Shown one piece after another: positions 18,205 through 28,271 of a stretch of 64,000 nucleotides of DNA. The position numbers and the translations under genes are program-made. This DNA comes from JADKAV01 sp037045455 (lineage in GTDB: Bacteria > Actinomycetota > Actinomycetes > S36-B12 > UBA10799). The stretch spans positions 186,001 to 250,000 of the forward strand of contig JBAOIN010000016.1 of assembly GCA_037045455.1 (NCBI GenBank), in the 5' to 3' direction. A model generated the notes under the pieces. That model saw only the letters and a list, made by a program, of their open reading frames with translations. It did not search any database and was not told the DNA's origin. The stretch's first letter is position 1. Every line of letters begins with the position of its first letter.

Positions 18205-18215
18205 TAAGGGCTGCC

Positions 18216-18221
18216 TAAGGT
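18216..18221 (+). promoter_or_regulatory. -10 hexamer TAAGGT of mshB
   Basis: TAAGGT ends 7 nt before ATG 18229, within the 37-bp divergent region. Confidence 0.45.
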
Positions 18222-18228
18222 ATTGGGC

Positions 18229-19113
18229 ATGGCCGACCATCGCCTCCTGCTCGTGCATGCCCATCCCGACGACGAAACCATCGGTACCGGTGCCCTCATG
18301 GCCGGGTATGTCGACCGCGGGGTGCAGGTCACGCTGGTGACTTGCACACTCGGCGAGGAGGGTGAAGTGCTGCTCGACGACATCGCCCACCTGGCCGCCG
18401 ACGGTGAGGATCGGCTGGGTGAGCACCGCTTCCACGAACTCAAGGCTGCGATGGAGGTGCTGGGGGTCACCGACTGGCGACTCCTGGGCGAGCCGCACAA
18501 GTACCGCGACTCCGGCATGGTGGGGACACTGGCCAACGACCGGCCGGACTCATTCTGGCGGGCTGATCTGCTGGCCGCCGCGTCCGACCTGGTCGCTGTC
18601 ATCCGGGAGGTGCGTCCGCAGGTCGCGGTGACGTATGACGACTTCGGCGGCTACGGCCACCCCGATCACATCCAGGCCCATCGAGTGCTCACCTATGCCG
18701 TCGCCCTGGCAGCCGTGCCGTCGTTCCGCACCGACCTGGGTGAGGCATGGCAGGTGCAGAAGGTCTATTGGACCGCGATGCCGAAGGGCATGATGCGCGC
18801 CGGAATCCTGGCGTTGCGCGAGGCGGGCGAGGACACCGGTTTCGCGGCGATGGATCCCGACGACCTGCCATTCGGCGTCGACGACTCGCTGGTCACTACG
18901 GCTGTGGATCACTCCGAGCAGTTGGACCGCAAGATGAACGCTCTGGCCCAGCACGCCTCCCAGGTGCAGACCGATGGCGGCTTCTTCGCGCTGTCCAACA
19001 ACCTGGGCAGTAAGGCGATGGGCGTGGAGTACTTCCGGATCGCTGCCGGCGAACTCGCACCGCCGTTCGACGAGAACGGCCGGGAGACCGACCTGTTCAA
19101 CGGGATCGACTGA
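18229..19113 (+). CDS. mshB: N-acetyl-GlcN-inositol deacetylase, mycothiol biosynthesis
   Basis: 294 residues. The zinc site is AHPDDE (H12, D15) near the N-terminus plus the later GYGHPDHIQAH. The segment GMMRAGILALREAGEDTGF and the C-terminal GVEYFRIA match MshB rather than the mycothiol-conjugate amidase Mca. It removes the acetyl group from GlcNAc-inositol, the second committed step to mycothiol, the main low-molecular-weight thiol of actinomycetes. The other msh genes are not in the window. ATG 18229 is preferred to TTG 18223. Confidence 0.88.
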   Translation: MADHRLLLVHAHPDDETIGTGALMAGYVDRGVQVTLVTCTLGEEGEVLLDDIAHLAADGEDRLGEHRFHELKAAMEVLGVTDWRLLGEPHKYRDSGMVGTLANDRPDSFWRADLLAAASDLVAVIREVRPQVAVTYDDFGGYGHPDHIQAHRVLTYAVALAAVPSFRTDLGEAWQVQKVYWTAMPKGMMRAGILALREAGEDTGFAAMDPDDLPFGVDDSLVTTAVDHSEQLDRKMNALAQHASQVQTDGGFFALSNNLGSKAMGVEYFRIAAGELAPPFDENGRETDLFNGID

Positions 19114-19240
19114 CCCGCACGATGTGTCACTCCACAGAGTGGCCGTTCACTCGTAAGGATTAGGCCGTTTGGCGGGATTCTTCGCCTAGGGGTACCGCCC
19201 CTCATGATCGTGACGCAGTCTCGATTACGGGGTGTGAGAG

Positions 19241-21145
19241 GTGGGTATGGGCGAGCAGATGCTGTCGTCGGTGGCGCAGGGACGTCTGCGCGCGTCCGAA
19301 GCCGACGTCGGGCGTGCTCGGGAACGCCGCCGGCAGCGTCGCCTGGGGTCAATGGGGGCGCTACTGGCGGTGCCGGCGGTATTCCTATGGGTGCGAATCC
19401 TGCAGGGCAAGGGGCTGGACATCACGCAGTTTTCGCTGCCCCACGTAGACCCGTTCATGCTCATCGTCGGGACGTTCTTCCTGGTGCTGATCGGCACGCT
19501 GCTGGGAAGCACTGTGGTCGCCGGTCGCTCGCCCCACATGACCTACCGTCCGGACCAGCTGGGCGTCCGGTTCGACGACGTGCGCGGGATCGACGGCATC
19601 AAGGGCGAGGTTGTGCGATCGCTCAACCTGTTCCTGGCCCACCGCCGTTTCCGCGAGGAGATGGGCGGCACCGCCCGCCGCGGGTTGCTCTTCGAAGGCC
19701 CGCCCGGCACCGGCAAGACCTACGTCGCCAAGGCCATGGCCGCCGAGGCTGGCGTGCCGTTCCTGTTCGTCAGCGCGACCTCCTTCCAGTCCATGTACTA
19801 CGGCGCCACCGCGCGCAAGATCCGCTCCTACTTCAAGGCGCTGCGCAAGGCCGCCCGCCGGGAGGGCGGCGCGATCGGCTTCATGGAGGAGATCGACGCC
19901 ATCGCCACCACTCGCGGCGGGCTCAATGCCAGCCCGGCACCTGCGGTGAACCAATCCTTGGCCGCCTGCGGTGGGCTCGTTGGACTGCCCACCGCCGCGG
20001 CTACGCCCCAGGGCCAGGTCGTCAACGGCTCCGTGATCAGCGAGGGTACGGGCGGGGTGGTCAACGAACTGCTGGTGCAGATGCAGTCCTTTGACGTGCC
20101 GAGCGGCTGGCAGTCGTTCGTGGGACGCATTGTGGATGCGATCAACCTGCTGCTGCCGGCCCAACGCCAGATCCCGCGCCCGAAGCCGCAGCCCGCCAAC
20201 GTTTTGCTGATCGCGGCCACCAACCGCGCCACCTCGCTGGATCCGGCGCTGCTGCGGCCCGGACGCTTCGACCGGATCCTGGCCTTCGAAGCCCCCGGCA
20301 AGCGCGGCCGCCGCGAACTCATCGACCTGATGCTCGACAAGCGCTCGCACGAGCCCGAACTCGACACCGATCAGGCCCGCGACCACCTCGCGGCTCTGAC
20401 CACGGGATACACCCCGGCCCGCTTGGAGAACCTGTTCGACGAGGCGCTGGTGGAGGCCCTGCGGCGGGGTTCCCGCGCGATGAACGTCCGGGATGTGCAC
20501 GCCGCCCGGCTGGTCGCGGACGTGGGCCTCGGCCAGCCCGTCGCGTACACCGATCACGAGGCCCGGTTGATCGCCACTCATGAGGCCGGTCACGCAGTGA
20601 TGGCGCACCTGGTTGCCCCGCACCGGCGACTGGAAGTCCTGACGATCATCAAGCGCAAGGACGCCCTCGGCCTGCTCGCGCACAACGACACCGAGGACGT
20701 CTATACCCGCAGCCGCAGCGAGTTGCTGTCCCTGATCCAGATCGCGTTCGGCGGGATGGCTGCGGAGGAACTGTTCTTCGGTGAGGTCTCCACAGGGCCC
20801 AGTTCGGATCTCAACTACGCCACGACGGTGGCCGCGCAGATGGTGGGTGCCACCGGCATGGTCGGCTCGCTGATCAACTACTCGGCCGTGCAGGGTTCGG
20901 CCATGACCGACACGAACCTGGTCGGGCGGGTCATTGCCGACAGCGCCGGGCGGGCGGCCGTGGAGAACCTTCTGGCCGAACAGAAGCAGGTTGCCCGTGA
21001 CGTGCTGTCCCGGCACGAGGACAAGGTCATGGCCCTGCGTGACGCGCTGCTCGAGCACCACGAACTGGTTGGGGAGGAGATCACCGCGGTGCTTGCCGGC
21101 GACGTCGTCGACATCCGGCGCACCGTGGCGATCGACGAGGTCTGA
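19241..21145 (+). CDS. FtsH-like membrane AAA metalloprotease with long insertion
   Basis: 634 residues. Two membrane helices lie near residues 35-52 and 67-88. The AAA module has Walker A GPPGTGKT at about 153, second region of homology ATNRATSLDPALLRPGRFDR, and then the M41 protease site HEAGH (H447, H451). Two oddities: Walker B reads GFMEEIDAI, with Glu where FtsH has Asp, and about 90 extra residues (GGLNASPAPAVNQ to RPKPQPANV) interrupt the AAA domain. The periplasmic domain of true FtsH is absent. It is probably a specialised membrane quality-control protease, not the housekeeping FtsH. Confidence 0.88.
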   Translation: MGMGEQMLSSVAQGRLRASEADVGRARERRRQRRLGSMGALLAVPAVFLWVRILQGKGLDITQFSLPHVDPFMLIVGTFFLVLIGTLLGSTVVAGRSPHMTYRPDQLGVRFDDVRGIDGIKGEVVRSLNLFLAHRRFREEMGGTARRGLLFEGPPGTGKTYVAKAMAAEAGVPFLFVSATSFQSMYYGATARKIRSYFKALRKAARREGGAIGFMEEIDAIATTRGGLNASPAPAVNQSLAACGGLVGLPTAAATPQGQVVNGSVISEGTGGVVNELLVQMQSFDVPSGWQSFVGRIVDAINLLLPAQRQIPRPKPQPANVLLIAATNRATSLDPALLRPGRFDRILAFEAPGKRGRRELIDLMLDKRSHEPELDTDQARDHLAALTTGYTPARLENLFDEALVEALRRGSRAMNVRDVHAARLVADVGLGQPVAYTDHEARLIATHEAGHAVMAHLVAPHRRLEVLTIIKRKDALGLLAHNDTEDVYTRSRSELLSLIQIAFGGMAAEELFFGEVSTGPSSDLNYATTVAAQMVGATGMVGSLINYSAVQGSAMTDTNLVGRVIADSAGRAAVENLLAEQKQVARDVLSRHEDKVMALRDALLEHHELVGEEITAVLAGDVVDIRRTVAIDEV

Positions 21146-21158
21146 GGCGCAGCCGGCC

Positions 21159-21245
21159 CGATCGGTGAGCATTCCGGGCATCCGTTAGCGTCGCGGGCGG
21201 GTTTTCGGCGTCCGGCGTGCTCACCGATGCCCGGAACGCTCACCG
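21159..21245. repeat. 87-bp palindromic element, copy A
   Basis: The left arm CGGTGAGCATTCCGGGCATC and the right arm (reverse complement CGGTGAGCGTTCCGGGCATC) form imperfect 27-bp inverted repeats around a GCGGGTTTTCGGCG loop. A second copy lies in the opposite orientation at 54375-54461, about 87 percent identical by eye. Confidence 0.9.
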
Positions 21246-21289
21246 ATTGCCACTTCACCGGCCATGCGGCGGCCCGAACGGCCAGCGAC

Positions 21290-21295
21290 TACCGT
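21290..21295 (+). promoter_or_regulatory. -10 hexamer TACCGT of the flavin reductase
   Basis: TACCGT ends 7 nt before GTG 21303 and supports that start over ATG 21264. Confidence 0.5.
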
Positions 21296-21302
21296 GGCGC
21301 GA

Positions 21303-21773
21303 GTGGAGGTGGACTACCGCGACCTGCTGGCGCGCTATGCAAGTGGCGTCGTCGTGGTCACCGCCCGGGTGGACGATGCCGATCACGCCATGACGGCCAA
21401 CTCGTTCACGTCCGTCTCCTTGCACCCGCCGCTGGTGCTGTTCTGCGTGCAGAAGGATTCCCGGTTTCACGCCGCTATTGGGGCCGCGGACCGGTGGGTG
21501 GTCAACGTGCTGTCCGCCGAGCAGGCACCGGCGGCGCGCTGGTTCGCCGAACGCGGCCGGCCGCTGACCGGGCAGATGCAGGTGGTGGAGCACCAGCGCG
21601 ACGCTGCGGGCATCGCCAGGCTGACCGGATCCCTGGGTTACCTCACGTGCCGAACCGACGCCATGCACGACGCCGGGGACCACACGATCGTCGTCGGTGA
21701 GGTGCTGGAGGTCGATCATGGCGGCGAGGGGACAGCGCTGGTCTACCTGAACCACCGGTTGGGCCCCGCGTGA
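21303..21773 (+). CDS. Flavin reductase-like FMN-binding protein
   Basis: 156 residues from GTG 21303. The pattern ASGVVVVTARVDDADHAMTANSFTSVSLHPPLVLFCVQKDS is the FMN-binding core of the HpaC/flavin reductase family; WVVNVLSAEQ and the final HTIVVGEVLEVDHG complete the split barrel. It would reduce free FMN or FAD with NAD(P)H to feed a monooxygenase, although none is adjacent. It precedes the ferredoxin gene by 41 bp. Confidence 0.87.
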   Translation: MEVDYRDLLARYASGVVVVTARVDDADHAMTANSFTSVSLHPPLVLFCVQKDSRFHAAIGAADRWVVNVLSAEQAPAARWFAERGRPLTGQMQVVEHQRDAAGIARLTGSLGYLTCRTDAMHDAGDHTIVVGEVLEVDHGGEGTALVYLNHRLGPA

Positions 21774-21814
21774 CATAGCGCTATAGCCTGGAAACCTCGA
21801 AGAAGGGATCCCTC

Positions 21815-22141
21815 GTGACTTACGTGATCGCGTTGCCGTGTGTGGACCTCAAGGACAAGGCCTGCATCGACGAGTGTCCGGTGGACTGCATCTACGAGGG
21901 CGAACGGATGCTGTACATCCACCCCGACGAGTGCGTGGACTGTGGCGCCTGCGAGCCCGTGTGCCCGGTGGAGGCCATCTACTACGAGGACGACGTGCCC
22001 GAGGAGTGGTCCCAGTACACCCAAGCCAACGTCGACTTCTTCGACAACATCGGGTCCCCCGGCGGGGCCAGCAAGATGGGCAAGATCGACCACGACGTGG
22101 ACTTCATCGCCGCGCTGCCTCCGCAGCAGCACGACGAGTGA
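21815..22141 (+). CDS. 7Fe ferredoxin (FdxA/FdxC type)
   Basis: 108 residues from GTG 21815. Two cluster motifs are visible: CVDLKDKACIDECPVDC near the N-terminus and CVDCGACEPVCPVEAIYYEDDVP, the classic actinobacterial [3Fe-4S][4Fe-4S] ferredoxin. It carries low-potential electrons to cytochromes P450 or oxidoreductases. An AAGGGA Shine-Dalgarno precedes the start. The stop codon touches the start of dapC, an arrangement common in actinobacteria. Confidence 0.93.
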   Translation: MTYVIALPCVDLKDKACIDECPVDCIYEGERMLYIHPDECVDCGACEPVCPVEAIYYEDDVPEEWSQYTQANVDFFDNIGSPGGASKMGKIDHDVDFIAALPPQQHDE

Positions 22142-22142
22142 C

Positions 22143-23171
22143 GTGCAACTGCCCGACTTCCCCTGGGACCGGCTGACCGGCGCCAAGGCGACCGCCAGCG
22201 CCGTGCCCGGCGGCCTGGTCGACCTGTCCGTGGGCACGCCCGTGGACCCCACTCCCGACGTGGTGCAGCGGGCCCTAGCCGAGGCGACAGACGCGCCCGG
22301 CTACCCCACGACGCAGGGAACGCCGGAGTTGCGCGAGGCCATCTGTGACTGGCTGGCGCGCCGGGCCGGCGTCACTGTGGATCCGGCGAACGTCCTGCCT
22401 CTGATCGGGACCAAGGAGTTCGTGGCCTGGCTGCCGACACTGCTCAGTGCTGGCTCGGTCGCTTTCCCCGAGATCGCGTACCCGACGTATGAGGTGGGCG
22501 CCCTGATCGCGGGCTCCCGCCTGGGCGGCCCGGCCGAACTGACCTGGATCAACTCCCCGTCCAACCCGACTGGCGCCGTGCTGGGCGTCGAGCAGTTGCG
22601 CGAGGCGGTTGCGGCCCCGGGCATCGTGGCCAGCGACGAGTGCTACTTCGAGTTGGCCTGGGACGCGCAGCCAGTGTCCGTGCTGCATCCGGATGTCTGC
22701 GGCGCCGACCACACGGGACTGCTCGCCGTGCACTCGCTGTCGAAGCGCTCGAACCTCGCCGGTTACCGCAGTGGTTTCGTGGCCGGTGACCCCGCGCTCA
22801 TCGCGCAGTTGCTCGAGGTCCGCAAACATGCCGGGATGATGATGCCGCTGCCGGTGCAGCACGCCTCCACCGCGGCCTGGCTGGACGACGCTCATGTGCT
22901 GGAACAGCGCGAACGCTATAGCGCCCGACGGGCAGTTTTGCGCGAGGCGCTGACGGCAGCTGGTTTCCGGATCGATCATTCGCAGGCGGGGTTGTACTTG
23001 TGGGCTACCCGCGACGAGCCGTGCTGGGACACCGTCCACTGGCTCGCCGAGCGCGGCATCCTGGTGGCACCGGGCGACTTTTACGGCTCAGCAGGGGCTC
23101 GGCACGTGCGGGTGGCACTGACGGCGACCGACGAGGCTGTGCAACTGGCATACGACCGGCTGACGGGATGA
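22143..23171 (+). CDS. dapC: Succinyldiaminopimelate transaminase (class I/II aminotransferase)
   Basis: 342 residues from GTG 22143, 1 nt past the ferredoxin stop. Fold-type I motifs: FPEIAYPTYEVGA, NSPSNPTGAVLG, ASDECYFEL and the PLP lysine K201 in HSLSKRSNLAGYRSGF. The ferredoxin-dapC pairing and FPWDRLTGAKA start are characteristic of the actinobacterial DapC. It makes N-succinyl-LL-diaminopimelate for peptidoglycan and lysine, and dapD and dapE lie 2-4 kb downstream. Confidence 0.9.
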   Translation: MQLPDFPWDRLTGAKATASAVPGGLVDLSVGTPVDPTPDVVQRALAEATDAPGYPTTQGTPELREAICDWLARRAGVTVDPANVLPLIGTKEFVAWLPTLLSAGSVAFPEIAYPTYEVGALIAGSRLGGPAELTWINSPSNPTGAVLGVEQLREAVAAPGIVASDECYFELAWDAQPVSVLHPDVCGADHTGLLAVHSLSKRSNLAGYRSGFVAGDPALIAQLLEVRKHAGMMMPLPVQHASTAAWLDDAHVLEQRERYSARRAVLREALTAAGFRIDHSQAGLYLWATRDEPCWDTVHWLAERGILVAPGDFYGSAGARHVRVALTATDEAVQLAYDRLTG

Positions 23172-23289
23172 CTCGAGCACAAACGTGGCCGGTTGCTCGA
23201 TCTGGGTCGTTTCGAACTGTCGCAAACAGAGCAAGTGGGCACTTCTGATGGATTCGCCGCCTCGGGTCTCCCTCAAGCGGCCGCGCGGC

Positions 23290-23295
23290 TAGCGT
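23290..23295 (+). promoter_or_regulatory. -10 hexamer TAGCGT of the citrate synthase gene
   Basis: TAGCGT ends 7 nt before GTG 23303. Confidence 0.5.
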
Positions 23296-23302
23296 GTGAA
23301 CC

Positions 23303-24585
<1,283 letters not shown>

Positions 24586-24586
<1 letters not shown>

Positions 24587-25164
24587 TGGCAGATACCTCG
24601 ATGAACGCGATGATTCACCGGGCGATCCTGCGGGAGATCGACCGCGTGCAGGCGCTGGTGACCGCGGGGGACGTCGCCGGGGCGCGCAAACACTTCGGTT
24701 TCCTCGCCGAGAACCTGCACACCCACCACCAGAACGAGGACACCTACATCTGGCCGGCGCTGGAAGCCCGCACTACCGACGAGAAGGAGCTGGCCACGCT
24801 GGCTGCGATGACCGGCGAGCACGAGCAACTGGTGGCGGCGCTGAAGAAGTGCGAGGCGGACTTCGTGGGTGAGCCACCAGAGTCCACGGTGGCCGACCTG
24901 CAGGAGTTGCGCCTGCAAGCCGCCGCGCACTTCGCGCACGAGGAGGCCGAGGCCGAGCCGATGCTCGACAAGTACCTGACGAAGGGCGACCTGAAGCCCT
25001 TCCATGCGGCCAACCGCAAGGCGCCCAACTCGATGCTGGTGTTCCCCTGGGTCGCCGATGGCGGGACGGCGGCGGATCAGAAGATCTATGACGTGCTGCC
25101 CGCTCCGGTGCGGTTGTTCCTCAAGCCGGTGATGCAGCGCAAGTACAAGGCCTACTTCGCCTGA
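24586..25164 (+). CDS. Hemerythrin HHE-domain protein
   Basis: 192 residues. Histidines and acids for a di-iron four-helix bundle are in order: MIHRAIL, LHTHHQNEDTYIWPAL, TGEHEQLVAAL and AHFAHEEAEAEPML. The C-terminal 60 residues (LVFPWVADGG...PAPVRLFLKPVMQRKYKAYF) form an extra segment common in actinobacterial HHE proteins. Oxygen, NO or iron sensing or storage is known for the fold. Coupling to citrate synthase through TGATG is unusual, and the functional link is unexplained. Confidence 0.88.
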
Positions 25165-25242
25165 CGCTCCAAAAGCGAAGGCTCGTTGGCAGCTGAGTTT
25201 TCACGTTCGGCCTGCGTCTTCACGAATGCCAGCATCCCAACC

Positions 25243-26163
25243 TCAGTTCGCGTGCAGGTCCGCATTGAGCTCGCCCCACGAGCCGGCCCGCCGCACCGCC
25301 TCCAACGCACCGGAGACCGAGTTGCGCCGGAACAGCCAGCCCGGCTGCCCTGACAGCTCGCGAGCCTTGACGACAGAACCGTCGGGCAGCGTGAGTTTGG
25401 ACCCGGCGGTGATGTAGCAACCGGCCTCGACCACGCACCCGTCGCCCAGTGAGATCCCGACCCCGGCGTTGGCTCCGATCAGGCAGCCCTCGCCCACGGA
25501 AATGACCTCGCTGCCACCGCCGCTCAGCGTGCCCATGATGGACGCCCCGCCGCCGATGTCCGAGCCGTTGCCGACGACGACACCGGCTGAGATCCGGCCC
25601 TCCACCATCGAAGCGCCGAGTGTGCCGGCGTTGAAGTTGCAGAACCCTTCCTGCATGACCGTGGTGCCCTCAGCCAAGTGCGCCCCGAGCCGTACCCGGT
25701 CGGCGTCGGCGATCCGTACGCCCGACGGCACCACGTAGTCGACCATGCGCGGGAACTTGTCCACCGACAGCACGGTGACGTGCTGGCTGCGGGCGCGGGC
25801 TCGGATCCGCGTGGCGTCGAGCTCCTCCAGCGCGACGGGACCGCCGGTGGTCCAGGCGACGTTGGGCAACAGGCCGAATATCCCGTCGAGATTGATCGTC
25901 CGGGGCGCGACGATCCGGTGGGAGAGCAGATGCAGACGCAGATACACGTCCGCCGTGTCGACCGGCGGTGCGGAGAGGTCGTCGATGGTGGTGATGACGG
26001 TCTGGACGCGCACCCCGCGCACCTGGTCGCCGTCGATCGCGCCGGCGATGTCGGGGGCGTCCAGCGGCGTCGTGCCGAGGGCGGGGCGGGGGTACCAGAC
26101 ATCCAAGACCGTGCCGGCGGCCACCGTGGCCAGGCCGATCCCGCACGCGGGGGAGGTGAGCAT
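25243..26163 (-). CDS. dapD: Tetrahydrodipicolinate N-succinyltransferase
   Basis: 306 residues. The C-terminal half is a left-handed beta-helix of hexapeptide repeats (VRLGAHLAEGTTVMQEGFCNFNAGTLGASMVEGRISAGVVVGNGSDIGGGASIMG). The N-terminal AVWYPRP-like segment and the length match actinobacterial DapD. It succinylates tetrahydrodipicolinate with succinyl-CoA, the step before DapC. It is divergent from dapE, with 85 bp between starts, as in mycobacteria. Confidence 0.93.
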   Translation of the reverse strand: MLTSPACGIGLATVAAGTVLDVWYPRPALGTTPLDAPDIAGAIDGDQVRGVRVQTVITTIDDLSAPPVDTADVYLRLHLLSHRIVAPRTINLDGIFGLLPNVAWTTGGPVALEELDATRIRARARSQHVTVLSVDKFPRMVDYVVPSGVRIADADRVRLGAHLAEGTTVMQEGFCNFNAGTLGASMVEGRISAGVVVGNGSDIGGGASIMGTLSGGGSEVISVGEGCLIGANAGVGISLGDGCVVEAGCYITAGSKLTLPDGSVVKARELSGQPGWLFRRNSVSGALEAVRRAGSWGELNADLHAN

Positions 26164-26236
26164 GGTGCCTAGCCTGCCATGCCTGACCGTCGCCCAACCG
26201 TGACCTCGACCCGGCCGGTGCCCGAGTGTGCCCGGT

Positions 26237-26242
26237 TACCCT
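26237..26242 (+). promoter_or_regulatory. -10 hexamer TACCCT of dapE
   Basis: TACCCT ends 6 nt before ATG 26249. Confidence 0.5.
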
Positions 26243-26248
26243 TGACCA

Positions 26249-27301
26249 ATGCTGGACCTGACCTCGGACGTCGTGTCGCTAACGGCGGCGCTGGTGGACA
26301 TCCCGAGCGAAAGCCGTCACGAACAGCAGATCGCCGACGCGGTGGAAGCCGCATTGCGCAACTGCGCCCACCTCGAGGTCCGGCGGTTCGGTAACACCGT
26401 CGTTGCCCGCACGGAGATGGGCCGCAAAGAGCGAGTGGTGCTGGCCGGGCATCTCGACACCGTGCCGGCCGCCGGCAACCTTCCGCACCGCATCGAAGAC
26501 GGCAAGCTCCTCGGTCTCGGCGCCAATGACATGAAGGGCGGAGTCGCGGTCGCCCTGCGTTGCGCCCACGAGGTGACCGCGCCCAGCCGCGACGTGACGT
26601 ACGTGTTCTACGAATGTGAGGAGATCGACGACACGCACAACGGCCTGCGCAAGCTCGCCGAGGCGCACCCGGATCTGCTCGAGGCCGATTTCGCGGTCCT
26701 GATGGAGCCCAGCGACGCTGGGGTCGAAGCCGGCTGTCAGGGCACGTTGCGCGCTCACATCGCGACGTCCGGGGAGCGGGCTCATTCGGCGCGCGGCTGG
26801 TTGGGCCGCAATGCGATCCACGCTGCTTCCGACATCCTCAACCGGTTGACGTCCTACGAACCGCGGCGGCCGGTCATCGACGGCCTGACGTACCGGGAGG
26901 GTCTCAACGCCGTTGGCATCGAAGGCGGGGTGGCGACCAATGTCATCCCCGATGCCTGCGTCGTAACAGTCAATTACCGGTACGCCCCCGACCGCTCGCC
27001 GCAGGAAGCATTGGCCCACCTGGAAGAGCTGTTCCACGGCTATCCGCTGGACGTTGTCGACAATGCGCCCGGAGCGCTGCCCGGCCTGCAGCATCCAGCG
27101 GCCCAGGCATTCCTCGCAGCGACCGGTGCGGTGCCGCGGCCGAAGTTCGGCTGGACGGACGTGTCCCGGTTCTCGGCGCTCGGTGTGCCTGCCGTCAACT
27201 TTGGGCCGGGCGACCCCGCGCTGGCCCACACCCGGGGCGAGTACGTGCCGGTGGAACACCTGCAGAAATGCGAGGCGGAGATGCTGTCATGGTTGCGTTG
27301 A
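26249..27301 (+). CDS. dapE: Succinyl-diaminopimelate desuccinylase
   Basis: 350 residues. M20 metallopeptidase motifs: LAGHLDTVP (metal His, catalytic Asp), GANDMKGG (bridging Asp), YECEEIDDTHNGL (catalytic and metal Glu) and VLMEPSDAG (metal Glu). The dimerisation domain (ERAHSARGWLGRNAIHAA) lies between. The desuccinylation gives LL-diaminopimelate. Its end overlaps the start of the GH25 gene by 13 bp, coupling lysine precursor supply to a wall enzyme in one transcript. Confidence 0.95.
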   Translation: MLDLTSDVVSLTAALVDIPSESRHEQQIADAVEAALRNCAHLEVRRFGNTVVARTEMGRKERVVLAGHLDTVPAAGNLPHRIEDGKLLGLGANDMKGGVAVALRCAHEVTAPSRDVTYVFYECEEIDDTHNGLRKLAEAHPDLLEADFAVLMEPSDAGVEAGCQGTLRAHIATSGERAHSARGWLGRNAIHAASDILNRLTSYEPRRPVIDGLTYREGLNAVGIEGGVATNVIPDACVVTVNYRYAPDRSPQEALAHLEELFHGYPLDVVDNAPGALPGLQHPAAQAFLAATGAVPRPKFGWTDVSRFSALGVPAVNFGPGDPALAHTRGEYVPVEHLQKCEAEMLSWLR

Positions 27302-28197
27302 AACCCGTTGTCGGCTGGACCGCAGCCGTCGGCCTGTGCGTTGCCGTGGCCGCCGTCGGCATAACCCCGGTCGGCGCCAAGCCGAAGGCCACGTCGTGGG
27401 ACAAGCAGGGCTTGACCGGCATCCGCGGCATCGATGTCTCGCGCTGGCAGCATGTCGGTCCGGGTCGGTTGGATTTCCCGGCACTGCAGGCACAGGGCGT
27501 GCGCTTCGTCATCATCAAGTCCGGGGACTCCTACCCCAGTGCCCACAGCGAGGCCGGGTACTGGTACCGCCGGGACAAGGCCGCGGCCAAGCGTGCGGGC
27601 ATGCTGGTTGGCGCGTACTACTACGCCGTGCCGACCAGCCGCGCCAAGCACGTCATCGCGGATGCCCGCGCACAGGGGCGCAAGGCCGCTGCCCGCGTCG
27701 GGAAACTCCCGAAGGGCCACCTGCCCCTGGCCCTGGATCTCGAGTCCGATGGCACGGCCCTGGGCCCTGCGAATCTCACGCGCTGGACGTTGGCGTGGCT
27801 GCGCACGGTCGAGAAGCGCACAGGCCGCACGCCGTGGTTGTACTCCTACACCCGCTACCTGGAACGGCGGCTACTCCCGGACCCGGCGTTGTTCAAGTAC
27901 CCGTTGTGGCATGCGAACTGGGGGCTGTATCTCGATCAGGAGCCGCTGCCCATCGCCGGCTGGCCAACCAGTCCCTGGCGAATTTGGCAGTTCACCGACT
28001 CGGGCAAGTTGCGCGGTTCCGGATCAAGCGTGCTCGACTTGAATGTGTGGCGCGGGACAGGGCGGGAGTTACTGGCCGAGGCGGGGCTGAAGCCGAAGGC
28101 CGCCCAGCGCTTCGACATTCCCTTGGACGGTCCGCAGCCGAGCCCGTCCCCCTCGCCCACGGTGACAACTTCGGTAAGCCCTTCGCCGAGTCCTTGA
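27289..28197 (+). CDS. Secreted GH25 lysozyme (N-acetylmuramidase)
   Basis: 302 residues from ATG 27289. Signal peptide at 1-28 (GWTAAVGLCVAVAAVGITPVGA). The GH25 barrel follows: GIDVSRWQHVGPGRLDFPALQAQGVRFVIIKSGD, LVGAYYYAVP, HLPLALDLESDG with the catalytic Asp-Glu pair, WLYSYTRYLE and WRIWQFTDSG. A serine-proline tail (PSPSPSPTVTTSVSPSPSP region) ends the protein and probably spans the wall. It hydrolyses muramic acid-glucosamine bonds. Confidence 0.92.
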   Translation: MVALKPVVGWTAAVGLCVAVAAVGITPVGAKPKATSWDKQGLTGIRGIDVSRWQHVGPGRLDFPALQAQGVRFVIIKSGDSYPSAHSEAGYWYRRDKAAAKRAGMLVGAYYYAVPTSRAKHVIADARAQGRKAAARVGKLPKGHLPLALDLESDGTALGPANLTRWTLAWLRTVEKRTGRTPWLYSYTRYLERRLLPDPALFKYPLWHANWGLYLDQEPLPIAGWPTSPWRIWQFTDSGKLRGSGSSVLDLNVWRGTGRELLAEAGLKPKAAQRFDIPLDGPQPSPSPSPTVTTSVSPSPSP

Positions 28198-28198
28198 A

Positions 28199-28218
28199 CG
28201 CCCGGTGACTGGCGGGCG
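28199..28218 (+). terminator. Hairpin after the GH25 gene
   Basis: CGCCCG and CGGGCG arms flank an 8-nt loop, 2 nt after the stop codon; no T-run. Confidence 0.4.
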
Positions 28219-28246
28219 AACTCGGCCCCTGCAACTGGCGCTGGAT

Positions 28247-28270
28247 ACCCCACTGCAGTGAAGGTGGGGT
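28247..28270 (+). promoter_or_regulatory. Hairpin masking the Shine-Dalgarno of the LOG gene
   Basis: ACCCCAC (28247-28253) is fully complementary to GTGGGGT (28264-28270), which contains the likely ribosome-binding site immediately before ATG 28272. Opening of this 7-bp stem could control translation. Confidence 0.45.
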
Positions 28271-28271
28271 C

